Notes: a model not told the origin generated them from the sequence alone. Positions 39,318 through 49,453 are shown, numbered from the stretch's first letter. The stretch is 64,000 nt of DNA from Chloroflexota bacterium (GCA_004297395.1 SCUO01000093.1:186001-250000); one strand, 5' to 3'. Numbers and translations are program-made.

Positions 39318-39917
39318 ATGTTGATCCAGCACCCGCATGACCACGAGCACGACCTCGATCTCGAGGCCGCCCTCGACTTCCTGAACACGCGCGAGCTCGA
39401 ACACGGCCAGGTCGTCGACCGCCTCGAGCGTCCTGCCCAGCCCCGTGACTGGTTCGTCGGCCAGGGCGTCCTCCACGAGGAGGCAGCCGGGACGTGGACC
39501 GATCCCGATCTCGTGCGGATTCGCGCCGTCCGAGACGCCCTCCACGAAGTCGTCGACGCCGTCGTCCAGGAGCGCCGGCCCGACCCCGAGGCGGTCGAGG
39601 TCGTCAACGACGTCCTCGCCCAGGGCGTCGTGCCGCACCTCGACTGCGACGGGACGACCGTCCGGATCGGCCATCGCCACGGTGCGTCGCCGGTCGACGA
39701 CGCCGTCGCCTCACTGGCCGCGCCGATCGTCCACGAGCTCGCCTCCGGGCGACCGGACCGGTTCCGAATCTGTGCCAACGACACCTGCCGCTGGACGTTC
39801 TTCGATGCCTCGCCCACGGCGCGGCGGCGCTGGTGCGACATGAAGACCTGCGGCAACCGGGCCAAGGCCGCCCGCCACCGTCAGCGGGCGAAGCAGGGGC
39901 CCGCGACGGCGTCCTGA
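39318..39917 (+). CDS. CGNR zinc-finger regulator (ABATE-type N-terminal domain)
   Basis: ALDFLNTRELEHG...RFRICANDTCRWTFFDASPTARRRWCDMKTCGNRAKAARHRQR. Confidence 0.87.
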   Translation: MLIQHPHDHEHDLDLEAALDFLNTRELEHGQVVDRLERPAQPRDWFVGQGVLHEEAAGTWTDPDLVRIRAVRDALHEVVDAVVQERRPDPEAVEVVNDVLAQGVVPHLDCDGTTVRIGHRHGASPVDDAVASLAAPIVHELASGRPDRFRICANDTCRWTFFDASPTARRRWCDMKTCGNRAKAARHRQRAKQGPATAS

Positions 39918-39967
39918 GCCGACCCGATCGACCGGCCGGCGTCCGGCCGGGTTACGCCCCGGCCTGC

Positions 39968-40906
39968 TCAGTCGAGCTCGAGGGCCGGGCGGACCTCCGT
40001 CGCCAGGCGGGTCATCGATTCCTCGTCGTGGGGCGACGGGAAGCCGGCGACCAGGTGGCGATAGCCGATCGACGGGTATGGCGCAAGTCGCTCGATGACG
40101 TCCTCGGGCGTCCCGACCGGCTGGTCCTCCCAGAGGCGGGCGTTCCCGTTCCGGGCGAACATCGCCTCGAAGACGCGCCGCGCTTCGTCCCGCGAGTCGC
40201 GGATGATGACCGTCCCGATCCCGGTCGTCCGCTCGATCTCGGCCGGGTCGCGGCCCTCGCGCTCGCAATGCTCGAGGAGGATCGCCTCCTTGCGCCGGAC
40301 GGCCTCGAAGCCGCCGCCGACGTTGTTGGCGTCGGCGTAGCGGGCCACGAGCCGCAGCGTGACCTTCTCGCCGCCGCCACCGATGAGCAGCGGCAGCCGC
40401 GCCTGGAGCGGCGGCGGATCGTTGCGTACCTCGCGCGCGCTGTAGCGCGGCCCGGCTGCCGACGGCGTCGCACCGTGGAGCATCCCGCGGATGACCGGCA
40501 GCGCCTCGGCCAGCCAGCGGAGGCGTTCCGGCGGTCCCTCGCCGAACTGGAGGCCGTAGGCGATGTGTTCGCGATCGAACCAGGCCGCGCCGATCCCCAG
40601 GATCGCCCGGCCGTTGCTCACGTGGTCGAGGGTCGTCGCGATCTTGGCGGTCAGCGTCGGCTCCCGGAACGTGTTGGCGCCGACCATGAGCCCGATCCGG
40701 ATCTTCTCGGTCGCCATGGCCCAGCCGGTCAGGACCGTCCAGCCCTCGAGGATCGGGCCCTGCCACGACCCGACGATCGGGTAGAGGTGGTCCCACGTCC
40801 AGAGCGTGTCGAAGCCCAGCCGATCAGCGCGCCGGCCGGCCTCGAGCAGCGACGGCCAGTCGGTGTACTGGTTCCAGCACAGGGCGCCGAGGCGAATCGG
40901 TGGCAT
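39968..40906 (-). CDS. LLM-class (luciferase-like, probably F420-dependent) oxidoreductase
   Basis: IRLGALCWNQYTDWPSLLEAGRRADRLGFDTLWTWDHLYPIVG...RIGLMVGANTFREPTLTAKIATTLDHVSNGRAILGIGAAWF. Confidence 0.88.
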   Translation of the reverse strand: MPPIRLGALCWNQYTDWPSLLEAGRRADRLGFDTLWTWDHLYPIVGSWQGPILEGWTVLTGWAMATEKIRIGLMVGANTFREPTLTAKIATTLDHVSNGRAILGIGAAWFDREHIAYGLQFGEGPPERLRWLAEALPVIRGMLHGATPSAAGPRYSAREVRNDPPPLQARLPLLIGGGGEKVTLRLVARYADANNVGGGFEAVRRKEAILLEHCEREGRDPAEIERTTGIGTVIIRDSRDEARRVFEAMFARNGNARLWEDQPVGTPEDVIERLAPYPSIGYRHLVAGFPSPHDEESMTRLATEVRPALELD

Positions 40907-41035
40907 GCGGGTGCTCCGGTCCGATGCAACGAGGAGGGAGCGAGCCCGAAGGGCGGTTCCTCGTCCTTCGGGCTCTTCCCGGGCCGTCCGGCTAGAGACG
41001 ATCCGGGCAGGACCAACGGTAGCAGGACGGCTGGC

Positions 41036-41416
41036 TCAGGCCTCGCGGGGCCGGACCTCGAGCTGCGCTCGGACGAGGTCGCGCACGGCCGGTGCCGCGG
41101 CCGCCTCCGCCGAGCGGACCTTGACGTGCCGGATCCGCTTGCCGGTCCCCTCGACCAACCCACCAGAGTCGGGCAGGATCGCGCCGTCGGCGAGCTGGAG
41201 GTTGACCCAGCCGGCATGCGGGATCAGGGCGAACACGAGATCGCGCATCCGCATCGACCAGCCGAAGGCCAGGAGGCCGGTACCGGGGTCGAAGCGAACC
41301 TCGAGCCCGGGCGCTTCCGCCCGGATCAGCGCCTCCAGCGCCCGGGCCGCCGAGACCACCGTCCCGGCGTGGGTCGAGAGGACGGCGTCCCAGCTGTCGG
41401 GTTTCTCGGGCCTCAT
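41036..41416 (-). CDS. DUF1801-like protein
   Basis: LRAEAPGLEVRFDPGTGLLAFGWSMRMRDLVFALIPHAGWVNLQLADGAILPDSGGLVEGTGKRIRHVKVRS; overlaps leuS stop (ATGA). Confidence 0.65.
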   Translation of the reverse strand: MRPEKPDSWDAVLSTHAGTVVSAARALEALIRAEAPGLEVRFDPGTGLLAFGWSMRMRDLVFALIPHAGWVNLQLADGAILPDSGGLVEGTGKRIRHVKVRSAEAAAAPAVRDLVRAQLEVRPREA

Positions 41417-43983
41417 CCCTGGACGACGAGGTTGACGAGGCGCCCGCCGCCGGCGATCACCACCCGAGCCGGGGTCCGCCCGGCGAGGGCGGCCACGACC
41501 TTGGGCGCGGCCAGGACCAGCCGCTCGAGGGCGGCATCATCGATGCCGGCGGGGACGGTCACCCGGTCGCGGAGCTTGCCATTGACCTGGACCGGCACCT
41601 CGCGGGACGCCTCCACGACGGCCGCGGCATCGACCGCCGGCCAGCGTTCTCGGTGGATCGACGACCACTCGACCCCGGCGGCAGCCAGGCGGCGCGACCA
41701 GAGCTCCTCGGTGACGTGGGGTGCCGCCGGGGCGAGCATGAGGAGCAGCAGCCGGACGGCCTCGTCCCAGGCCGGCGTGGTTGCGACCGGCGTGCCGCGG
41801 TAGCGGAACAACAGGTTCGAGAGCTCCATGAGCTTGGCGACCATGGTGTTGAAGCGGAAGCCCTCGTAGTCCTCGGTGACGTCCCGAAGCGTCCGGTGGG
41901 CGGCGGCGCGGATGGCCTTCTCGGCCGCCGGGACATCCTCGCCGGCCGGCAGGCGCCCGGCCTCGGGATCGCCCGGCTCCGTCCCCTGGCCGTCGAGGAC
42001 GATCGTCCAGGCCCGGTTCAGGAACCGATGGACCCCGCCCATCCCGCTCGGGCTCCAGGGGCCGCCCTGGTCCCACGGGCCCATGAACATCAGGAAGAGG
42101 CGAACCGTGTCGGCGCCGTAGCGTCTTACCAGCTCGTCGGGGTCCTGGACGTTGCCCCGCGACTTCGACATCCGCTCGCCGTCGGCGCCCAGGATCTGGC
42201 CCTGGTTGAAGACCCGCCGCCACGGCTCGTTCTGCTGGACGAGGCCAATGTCGCGCATCATCTTGGTGAACTCGCGGGCGTACAGCAGGTGCATGACCGC
42301 GTGCTCGGCTCCGCCGGTGTACTGCTGGACCGGCGTCCACGTCTCGACCATGTCGGGATCGATCGGGCCATCCTCCCGGTGCGGGGAGAGGTACCGATAC
42401 CAGTACCAGGACGAGTCGATGAAGGTGTCCATCGTGTCGGTCTCGCGGCGGGCCGGGTGGTCGCCGAGCGGGCAGGTCACGTTCAGGAAGGCATCGTCGC
42501 GCGTCAGCGGGTTCACGCCCGAGCCGGCGTAATCGACCGTCTCCGGTAGCAGGACCGGCAGGTCCTCTTCGGGAACCGGCACGATCCCGTGGATGTCGCA
42601 GTGGATGACCGGGATCGGGGTGCCCCAGTAGCGCTGGCGGCTGATCAACCAGTCGCGTAACCGGTAGGTGACCGCGGTCCGACCCTTGCCCTCGCGCGCC
42701 AGCCACTCGACGATCCGGCGACCGCCCTCGTCGGCGGGCAGGCCGCTGAACTCGCCGCTGTTGACGAGGATCTCGTCGTCGGCGTGGGCGATGTAGGCCG
42801 ATTCGAGGGGCGCGTCCTCGGTTCCGGGCGCGGCCACGACCCGGCGGATCGGCAGGCCGAACTTCACCGCGAACTCGAAGTCGCGCTCGTCGTGGGCCGG
42901 GACGGCCATGATCGCGCCGGTCCCGTAGCCGCCGAGGACGTAGTCGGCGACGAAGATCGGGATCCGCTCGCCGTTGACCGGGTTGACGGCATCCGAGCCC
43001 AGGGCGACGCCGGTCTTCTCGCGATCGGTCGAGAGGCGGTCGATCTCGGTCTTCGCTTCTGCCGCGGCGATGTAGGCCTCCACCTCGGCCCGGCGGTCGG
43101 GCGCCGTCAGCGTCGCCACGAGTGGATGCTCCGGGGCCAGGACCATGAACGTCGCCCCGAACAGCGTGTCCGGCCGGGTCGTGAAGACCCGCAGCTCCTC
43201 GCCGCCCGCGTGATGGGCCGAGGGGGCCGTGGCGAAGACGATCTCGCCGCCCTCGGAGCGTCCGATCCAGTTCGTCTGCATGACCCGGACCGGCTCGGGG
43301 AACTCGATCTCGCCGAAGTCGAGGAGCTCGTCGGCGTACTTCGTGACCCGCAGGTACCACTGGTCGAGGTCGCGCTTCTCGACCTTTGCGCCGCAGCGCC
43401 AACAGCGCCGGTCGGTGCCCTCGACCTGCTCCCGGGCGAGGGTCCCGTCGTTGGGGCACCAGTCGACCGGCGACTTGGCCCGATAGGCCAGGCCAGCCTT
43501 GAGGAACTGGAGGAAGAACCACTGGTTCCAGCGGTAGTAGTCCGGGTCGCAGGTCACGACCTCGGCGTCCCAGTCGAACGTCGCGCCCATCTGGCGGAGC
43601 TGGCGGCGCATGTTGGCGATGTTCGACATCGTCCAGTCGCGCGGGTTGATGTTGTTCTTGATCGCAGCGTTCTCGGCCGGCAGGCCGAAGGCGTCGAAGC
43701 CGATCGGCAGGAAGACGTTCTTGCCGTGCATCCGCTGGTAGCGGGCGAGCGCGTCCGTCGGGGTCTTGATGTACCAGTGGCCGATGTGGATGTCGCCCGA
43801 CGGGTACGGGTACATCGTCAGGAGGTAGTAGCGGTTCTTCGGGTCGGCCAGGTTCGTCCGGTACAGGCCCAGCTCGTCCCAGCGCGCCTGCCAGCGCGGC
43901 TCGATCGAGGCGGGGTCGTACCGCTCGATCCGCGTGCGCTCCGGTATCCGCATGCGCTCGGCTCGGTCGCTGGTCTGGGTCAT
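41413..43983 (-). CDS. leuS: Leucyl-tRNA synthetase
   Basis: YYLLTMYPYPSGDIHIGHWYIKTPTDALARYQRMHGKNVFLPIGFDAFGLPAENAAI; GERMSKSRGNVQDPDELVRRYGADTVRLFLMF. Start ATG 43981-43983. Confidence 0.97.
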   Translation of the reverse strand: MTQTSDRAERMRIPERTRIERYDPASIEPRWQARWDELGLYRTNLADPKNRYYLLTMYPYPSGDIHIGHWYIKTPTDALARYQRMHGKNVFLPIGFDAFGLPAENAAIKNNINPRDWTMSNIANMRRQLRQMGATFDWDAEVVTCDPDYYRWNQWFFLQFLKAGLAYRAKSPVDWCPNDGTLAREQVEGTDRRCWRCGAKVEKRDLDQWYLRVTKYADELLDFGEIEFPEPVRVMQTNWIGRSEGGEIVFATAPSAHHAGGEELRVFTTRPDTLFGATFMVLAPEHPLVATLTAPDRRAEVEAYIAAAEAKTEIDRLSTDREKTGVALGSDAVNPVNGERIPIFVADYVLGGYGTGAIMAVPAHDERDFEFAVKFGLPIRRVVAAPGTEDAPLESAYIAHADDEILVNSGEFSGLPADEGGRRIVEWLAREGKGRTAVTYRLRDWLISRQRYWGTPIPVIHCDIHGIVPVPEEDLPVLLPETVDYAGSGVNPLTRDDAFLNVTCPLGDHPARRETDTMDTFIDSSWYWYRYLSPHREDGPIDPDMVETWTPVQQYTGGAEHAVMHLLYAREFTKMMRDIGLVQQNEPWRRVFNQGQILGADGERMSKSRGNVQDPDELVRRYGADTVRLFLMFMGPWDQGGPWSPSGMGGVHRFLNRAWTIVLDGQGTEPGDPEAGRLPAGEDVPAAEKAIRAAAHRTLRDVTEDYEGFRFNTMVAKLMELSNLLFRYRGTPVATTPAWDEAVRLLLLMLAPAAPHVTEELWSRRLAAAGVEWSSIHRERWPAVDAAAVVEASREVPVQVNGKLRDRVTVPAGIDDAALERLVLAAPKVVAALAGRTPARVVIAGGGRLVNLVVQG

Positions 43984-44026
43984 CTGGCGAGGCTCCTGCC
44001 GGTCGGTGCGTCGGCCGGGTACGAAA

Positions 44027-44052
44027 GACCCCTCGCCGCCTGGCAAGGGGTC
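44027..44052 (-). terminator. Hairpin between tRNA-Ala and leuS
   Basis: Minus strand GACCCCTTGCC AGGC GGCGAGGGGTC TTTCG (11-bp stem with one G-U). Confidence 0.6.
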
Positions 44053-44136
44053 ACAGGATAGCCGCCCACCCGGGGTGGGTCGGCTACCGAAGGGCGAGGG
44101 AGAGAGAGAAACTGCCGGTCATGGTTCCCTGGGATG

Positions 44137-44212
<76 letters not shown>

Positions 44213-44279
44213 ATGCCGGAGCGCGGAGTATAGCAGGGGCCGAGGTCGGCTCCGTTCGAGGTGGGGCCCTTCGCCGGGC

Positions 44280-45866
44280 TCATTCGGCGTCGATGCGGAC
44301 GTAGTAGTTGCCGTAGGCCGTGATCCCGTCCCGCTCGGCGGTGATCCCGACCAGGACGAGTCGGTCACCCGGCCAGGGCACGAAGGCGATGGCGTCGGGC
44401 TCCTGCCGCTCGCCGAGATCGCAGCCGTCGAGGGTGACGAACTCGGCCCGGATGTCGCCGCTCTCGGGGACCTCGCCGCAGCGGGCGAACCACGACACCA
44501 CCGACCACCCGACAAGCTCGACTCGGACGACCCCTCCGGCTTCCATGCGGAGGGGCTGCAAGCCATCCGGTACCGACTGGACGAAGCACGGCTCGAACGC
44601 ATCCGAGCCCGGCTGTGCCCAGTACTGGCCGCAGCCGGGCAGGATCGGCACGACGGTCCCATCCGGACCACTGGCGAATCCGGTGGGCAGGCCGGGCGTC
44701 GTCAGGTGCAGGCTCCAGACGCCCCCGCCCGAGCGCTGGCGACCAAACTCGATCGAGGCGACGAGGGCGGAATCACCGATGAGGAGCTGGCTGAGCGTCC
44801 AGCGGTTCTGGGCGGCCAGGAACGGGTTGTCGACGGGGTTCGGGTAGGACTCCTGGAGGAAGGCGTTGCCGAGGCCGTCGGAGACCTCGATCGACCAGCC
44901 CCGGGCGCAGACGTTCCCGATCGCCCGAACCTCGATCACCTGGCCGAACGCGACCTCGACCGGAATCGGGTCGTCCGGCCCCGCCTGGGCGGCGACCGGG
45001 GCCCCGTCGTCGACGACGAGGACGAGCTCTGGCGACCCGCTCCCGAGCGGATCCGGACCGCAGGCCACGGCCGGCGTCACCTGGGGCGACGGGGCCAGGA
45101 CCGGTGCGTCGCTCGCGACGACCCGGAAGTAGGCCGTCCGCGCCACGGACAGCAGCCACGTGTCCGGGACCGCGAACTCGATGTCGAGCCGGACGACCCA
45201 ATCGCCGGCCGGCAGTCCGCCGAGCCGCACCTCGTCCGTCGGTCGTCGCGGCTGCACCACCCAGGGCTCGCGGGCATTCGAGCCGGGCGTTCCGGCGTCC
45301 GCGTCGTCGTACGTGACCGTGACCGCAGCGATGCACGCCGACTGGGCCGCCCCCAGGATGAGCGACGCCCCGGATGGCAGGAGGAGGCCACGCTCGAGCC
45401 CGGGGACGGTCCAGTCGGCCTCGGCCGGGGACCCAGGGGTCGGGGCGACAGGAGCCGAAGGGTCGGGGTCCGATGGATCCGGACCCGGCCCCGTCGATGG
45501 CGTTGGACCATTGGTACCGAGCACCGGGCTTTGGTCGCCCGAGGTCGATCGGAGGCGCACCGTGGGCGCGGCCTCGCTGGTCAGCGGGTCGCAGTCTCCG
45601 GCCGCCGACGTCGCCTGCGGATCGCCGCTCGGGAGGGCGGCAACCCCGGTCCCGGACGGCGCCGCGGTTCGGGCCGGCCCGGAGGGGCTCGGGCCGTCGG
45701 CGTCGTCGGACGGTCCGCCGAGCCCGAGGCCGGCGAGGACCACCAGGAGCGCCAGCGCGCCGATCGCCGCGATCTGGGGCCGGAGCCGCCGATCGCGGCC
45801 GAGGGCTACGACCCCGACGCTGGCGCCCGGATCACGTGTGTCGCGCCGGTCCCGCTGGACCGTCAT
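44280..45866 (-). CDS. Membrane-anchored protein with unknown ectodomain, paralog of upstream gene
   Basis: TM LRPQIAAIGALALLVVLAGLGLG; C-terminal PGCGQYW...GWSVVSWFARCGEVPESG...FVPWPGDRLVLVGITAERDGITAYGNYYVRIDAE; ATGA overlap with 45863..47416. Confidence 0.7.
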   Translation of the reverse strand: MTVQRDRRDTRDPGASVGVVALGRDRRLRPQIAAIGALALLVVLAGLGLGGPSDDADGPSPSGPARTAAPSGTGVAALPSGDPQATSAAGDCDPLTSEAAPTVRLRSTSGDQSPVLGTNGPTPSTGPGPDPSDPDPSAPVAPTPGSPAEADWTVPGLERGLLLPSGASLILGAAQSACIAAVTVTYDDADAGTPGSNAREPWVVQPRRPTDEVRLGGLPAGDWVVRLDIEFAVPDTWLLSVARTAYFRVVASDAPVLAPSPQVTPAVACGPDPLGSGSPELVLVVDDGAPVAAQAGPDDPIPVEVAFGQVIEVRAIGNVCARGWSIEVSDGLGNAFLQESYPNPVDNPFLAAQNRWTLSQLLIGDSALVASIEFGRQRSGGGVWSLHLTTPGLPTGFASGPDGTVVPILPGCGQYWAQPGSDAFEPCFVQSVPDGLQPLRMEAGGVVRVELVGWSVVSWFARCGEVPESGDIRAEFVTLDGCDLGERQEPDAIAFVPWPGDRLVLVGITAERDGITAYGNYYVRIDAE

Positions 45867-47416
45867 CGGGCGTTTACCCGGAGGAAGTACGGGACGCTGA
45901 ATCGATCGCCGTTCCGGGTCGCGCTGAGCCACAGCTGGATGACCTGGTCGCCCGGGGGCACGACGAACAGGATCGGCGGTGGGCTCGCGTTGCGCTCCGG
46001 CAGGAAGCTGCCCAACCCGCAGGTGGCGGATTCGAACGCCTCGCCCTCCTCGCTGATCCGGAAGCCGCAGTTGCCTGACCAGGCGACGATCGTCCAGCCC
46101 GGGATCTCGACGCCGAGCGGCTCGTAGGCATCGATTTCGAAACGCTCACCGGGCACGTAGCCGAGCAAAGCGCACTCCTCAGATCTGGTGAAGCCGGTCG
46201 CCAGCTCGACGGTCAGGCCGCAGCCGGGGTTCGCCGCCATCAGGCGTCCATCGGTGGTGACGACGAACGCCGCCGGGATCTCGAACGCCGCGCTGCGCAC
46301 GTGCCACAGCCGCTCCGCGACGCCCGCAGTCCCGAATCGCAGGATGACCACGAGGTCCGCTTCGTCAACCGTGCCGGGGAGCCCGAACTGCCACACGTTC
46401 TGGGCCGCGATCGCCGGGTCGTTCTCGGGGTTGGGGACACGCTCGATGGCGACGAGCGCCTCGCCGACCCGGGCATCGATCGTCCAGCTCGTGGCGCAGT
46501 GGGCCTCTTCGACGGCGATCTCGATCGGGTCGCCAAGGCCAACGGTCACGTCCGGGAGCTCCGCATCCGGCCCGACGCCGGGGATGGGAGCCGTGCCCCC
46601 GGTGGTCAACGTCACGACGACGTCGGCCGCCACGGGTGGTGTGGGGCCACAGGGCATGGCGGGCGTTGCGACTGGTGCGGGACTCGGGCGGGGTGTCGCG
46701 AACGGTGCGTCTCCGACGCGGACCCGGAAGAACGCCTCGACGAGGCGCGGCTCCTCGCCCGCCGCGACGAGGTATCGAACCACGATCCGGAGCGCCCAGT
46801 CCCCCTCGTCCGGCGACGAAAAGGCGAAATCGTGGCCGGCGGGGTCCAGCATCGCTCGGAGGAGCATCTCGCGATCGCCGGGACGGGGCTCCTCGCCGGC
46901 GGCGGCGGGGGCGGCCTCGACTTCGACCTCGGCGAGGCAGATGTCGGTCGCCGGGATCAGCCGCAGGTCCCTCGGTGTCGCGACCGTCAGCGATTGCTGG
47001 GTGGTGGGAAGGTGCCAGCCCGGTTCCGTATCGCCCATCCGGGGGCTCGGATCACCCGGCACGCCCCGAACCCCGACGTCATCGCCCGGAGCCCCGGCCA
47101 CCCGAAAGACCGGGCTCGGCGAGCCTTGCCCGATCACCCGGCAGGCCGAGTCGCTCGCAGCCGATGCCTCCGGCCCGCTGGTCGGCGTCGATTCGCCGAG
47201 GAGCCCACCCGCCGCGAACGTCCCGAACGCGATGACCGCGGCGGCCGCCGCCAGGCTCGCCCGCCGGAGCCGCCTTGGCGCTCGGCGGCCGCCCGGCGGG
47301 CGGCCGCTGACCTTCGTGGCGACCGCGAACGACTCGACATCGATGACGTCGAACCCGTCGCCGTCGTCCCTCGGCCTCACCACCACCTCCGCGAGCCGCG
47401 CCCGGACCCCGGGCAC
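45863..47416 (-). CDS. Membrane-anchored protein with unknown ectodomain, paralog of downstream gene
   Basis: TM LRRASLAAAAAVIAFGTFAAGG; C-terminal PGCGLTVE...GWTIVAWSGNCGFRISEEG...FVVPPGDQVIQLWLSATRNGDRFSVPYFLRVNAR. N-terminal start uncertain. Confidence 0.7.
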   Translation of the reverse strand: MPGVRARLAEVVVRPRDDGDGFDVIDVESFAVATKVSGRPPGGRRAPRRLRRASLAAAAAVIAFGTFAAGGLLGESTPTSGPEASAASDSACRVIGQGSPSPVFRVAGAPGDDVGVRGVPGDPSPRMGDTEPGWHLPTTQQSLTVATPRDLRLIPATDICLAEVEVEAAPAAAGEEPRPGDREMLLRAMLDPAGHDFAFSSPDEGDWALRIVVRYLVAAGEEPRLVEAFFRVRVGDAPFATPRPSPAPVATPAMPCGPTPPVAADVVVTLTTGGTAPIPGVGPDAELPDVTVGLGDPIEIAVEEAHCATSWTIDARVGEALVAIERVPNPENDPAIAAQNVWQFGLPGTVDEADLVVILRFGTAGVAERLWHVRSAAFEIPAAFVVTTDGRLMAANPGCGLTVELATGFTRSEECALLGYVPGERFEIDAYEPLGVEIPGWTIVAWSGNCGFRISEEGEAFESATCGLGSFLPERNASPPPILFVVPPGDQVIQLWLSATRNGDRFSVPYFLRVNAR

Positions 47417-47571
47417 CGACCATCCTGACGCATCGTCGCGAGCCTCGGACGGACCGCCATTGGGCGTTGCTCCGCGACTGTGCCTCCAGGCTGCCTACGG
47501 GCAGGAGCCGTCGTCGGTTCCCGCGGCCGTGCGGCCGTACCCGCGAGCCGCGCGGCTGGCACCATGCGGCC

Positions 47572-48402
47572 ATGCGTGACGGCCTCGCCGAGGAGATGCG
47601 CACGGCGCTGCTGCCCATGGGCCGGCTGGAGTATGTCCTGCGCCGCTCCGCCCGCTCCAGGGGGCTCCGGGTGACGATCGATCCGGCCCGCGGGGTTGTC
47701 GTCTCGGTACCCCTCGCGGCGCGGCGCGGCTGGGCCCGGCCGGAGGCCGTGGTCGAGCGGTTCCTCGGCGAGCGCGAGCCCTGGGTCCGGCGTCACCTGG
47801 CCCGCCATGCCCGCCAGCGCGAGGCCGTGGCCGCCCGCGGCGGCATCCGCGACGGCGCGACGTTCCGCTATCTCGGCGAGCTCCATCGGCTGCGGGTGAT
47901 GGCCGCCGGCCCGTCGTCCCGTCGCTCGACCGTCGAGCGGAGCGGCTCAGACGACATCGATGAGCTCGTCATCCGGATCGCCCCCCGGGATCGACACGCG
48001 CCGGCGGTCGTCCTTGAAGCCTGGCTCCGTGACCGCGCGTTGGAGGCCCTGGAGCGGGCCGTCGCGCTGCACGCCCCGGCGCTCCGGGTGCACCCCGAGC
48101 GGATCACCCTTCGCGATCCACGGACCCGCTGGGGCAGCGCGACCCGGAAGCGGACGCTGTCGTTCTCGTGGCGCCTGATCCTTGCCCCGCCCCTGGCCCT
48201 CGAGACCGTCGCCGTGCACGAGCTCGCCCACCTGCGGGTGTTCGGCCATGGGCCGGGCTTCTGGGCCCTCGTCGCCGCGCACCGCCCCGATCACGTCACC
48301 TGGCGGCGGTGGCTGCGGACGCATTCCCACGAGCTCCACGCGGCGCTCGGCACGCGGGCCGACCGTCCCGCCGCGGAGGGAGAGGTGGTCCCCGAGCGCT
48401 GA
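47572..48402 (+). CDS. M48/YgjP-like metal-dependent hydrolase (DUF45)
   Basis: VEYVLRRSARSRGLRVTIDPARGVVVSVP...RWGSATRKRTLSFSWRLILAPPLALETVAVHELAHLRVFGHGPGFWALV (HELAH...H). Confidence 0.88.
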   Translation: MRDGLAEEMRTALLPMGRLEYVLRRSARSRGLRVTIDPARGVVVSVPLAARRGWARPEAVVERFLGEREPWVRRHLARHARQREAVAARGGIRDGATFRYLGELHRLRVMAAGPSSRRSTVERSGSDDIDELVIRIAPRDRHAPAVVLEAWLRDRALEALERAVALHAPALRVHPERITLRDPRTRWGSATRKRTLSFSWRLILAPPLALETVAVHELAHLRVFGHGPGFWALVAAHRPDHVTWRRWLRTHSHELHAALGTRADRPAAEGEVVPER

Positions 48403-48427
48403 GGCGGGGGCACGAGTCACCGGATGC

Positions 48428-48512
48428 TGGTGGGCCGGGGCAGAATCGAACTGCCACAGCCGAAGGCGAGGGTTTTACAGACCCTTGGGCTCACCACCTG
48501 CCCAACCGACCC
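48428..48512 (-). tRNA. tRNA-Tyr (anticodon GTA)
   Basis: GGGTCGGTTGGGCAGGTGGTGAGCCCAAGGGTCTGTAAAACCCTCGCCTTCGGCTGTGGCAGTTCGATTCTGCCCCGGCCCACCA; long variable arm, CCA encoded. Confidence 0.93.
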
Positions 48513-48646
48513 ACGCCGGTGACGTGCGCCGCGGGCGAACCGGGGGACCGGTGCCACGGGCGGCTGCCTATGTTGCCAGACTCCCGCCCGTCGCGGGTGG
48601 GGCGCTGCCGGGCATCCGGCTATGCGCGGCAACTACGCTTCGCCGG

Positions 48647-49453
48647 ATGCCGATCCTCGCGCTCAAGCTCGTCCTCACGCCGATCCTCATCGGCGGCGCG
48701 AGCCTAGCCGCCCGGCGCTGGGGTCCGGCGGTTGCGGGCGCCCTGGTGGGCATGCCGCTCACGTCGGGCCCGGTTGCCTTCTTCGTCGCCGTCGAGCAGG
48801 GCATCCCCTTCGCGACCGAGGTCGGCCTGGCGGTCCTCGCGGGCGGTCTTGCCCTGTGCGCCTTCGCGATCGCCTACGCCCGCCTCGCCGCGGCGGCGCT
48901 GGGGCCGTTCGGCACGCTGGCCGCGGCAAGTGTGGCGTACGTGGCGGTGTCGGCGGCCCTGGGTACGGTCCAGCTGCCGCCGCTGCCGCTCCTCGTTCCC
49001 GTCGTCGCGATCGCCCTCGTCCTTACGCTGTGCCTCCTGCCGCCGACAACGGCCGTCCATCGACGCGTGACGCCGGCGCGCTGGGACCTGCCGGCTCGCA
49101 TCCTCGTGGGGACGTCGCTCATCGTGATCCTGACGACGGTCGCGCCGATCCTCGGCCCTCGCGCGAGCGGCCTCATCTCGACGTACCCGGTCTACCTCTC
49201 GACCCTGACGTTCTTTGCCCACCACCAGGGTGGTGGGGCATCGGTCGCGGCGATGCAGCGCGGCCTCGTCTTCGGGCTGTTCGGCTGGCTGGCCTTCTGG
49301 ACCGCCCTCCTGACGCTCCTGCCGGTCGCCGGCGTGGGCGCTGGGTTCGGTGGCGCGATCGTGGCCGCCTTCGTTATCCAGGGCCTGTCCCTCCGGGTCC
49401 TCGGCTCGACGAGCGAGGCCGTGATCCGGGACGCGGGCGAGGTGGTGCCGTAG
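48647..49453 (+). CDS. Polytopic membrane protein of unknown function
   Basis: MPILALKLVLTPILIGGASLAARRWGPAVAGALVGMPLTSGPVAFFVAVEQG...; about eight hydrophobic segments. Confidence 0.7.
   Translation: MPILALKLVLTPILIGGASLAARRWGPAVAGALVGMPLTSGPVAFFVAVEQGIPFATEVGLAVLAGGLALCAFAIAYARLAAAALGPFGTLAAASVAYVAVSAALGTVQLPPLPLLVPVVAIALVLTLCLLPPTTAVHRRVTPARWDLPARILVGTSLIVILTTVAPILGPRASGLISTYPVYLSTLTFFAHHQGGGASVAAMQRGLVFGLFGWLAFWTALLTLLPVAGVGAGFGGAIVAAFVIQGLSLRVLGSTSEAVIRDAGEVVP

Noticed and set aside
43984-44136. T-box leader for leuS
   Set aside because: Only about 150 nt to the upstream tRNA and no TGGNACCGCG-like antiterminator seen.
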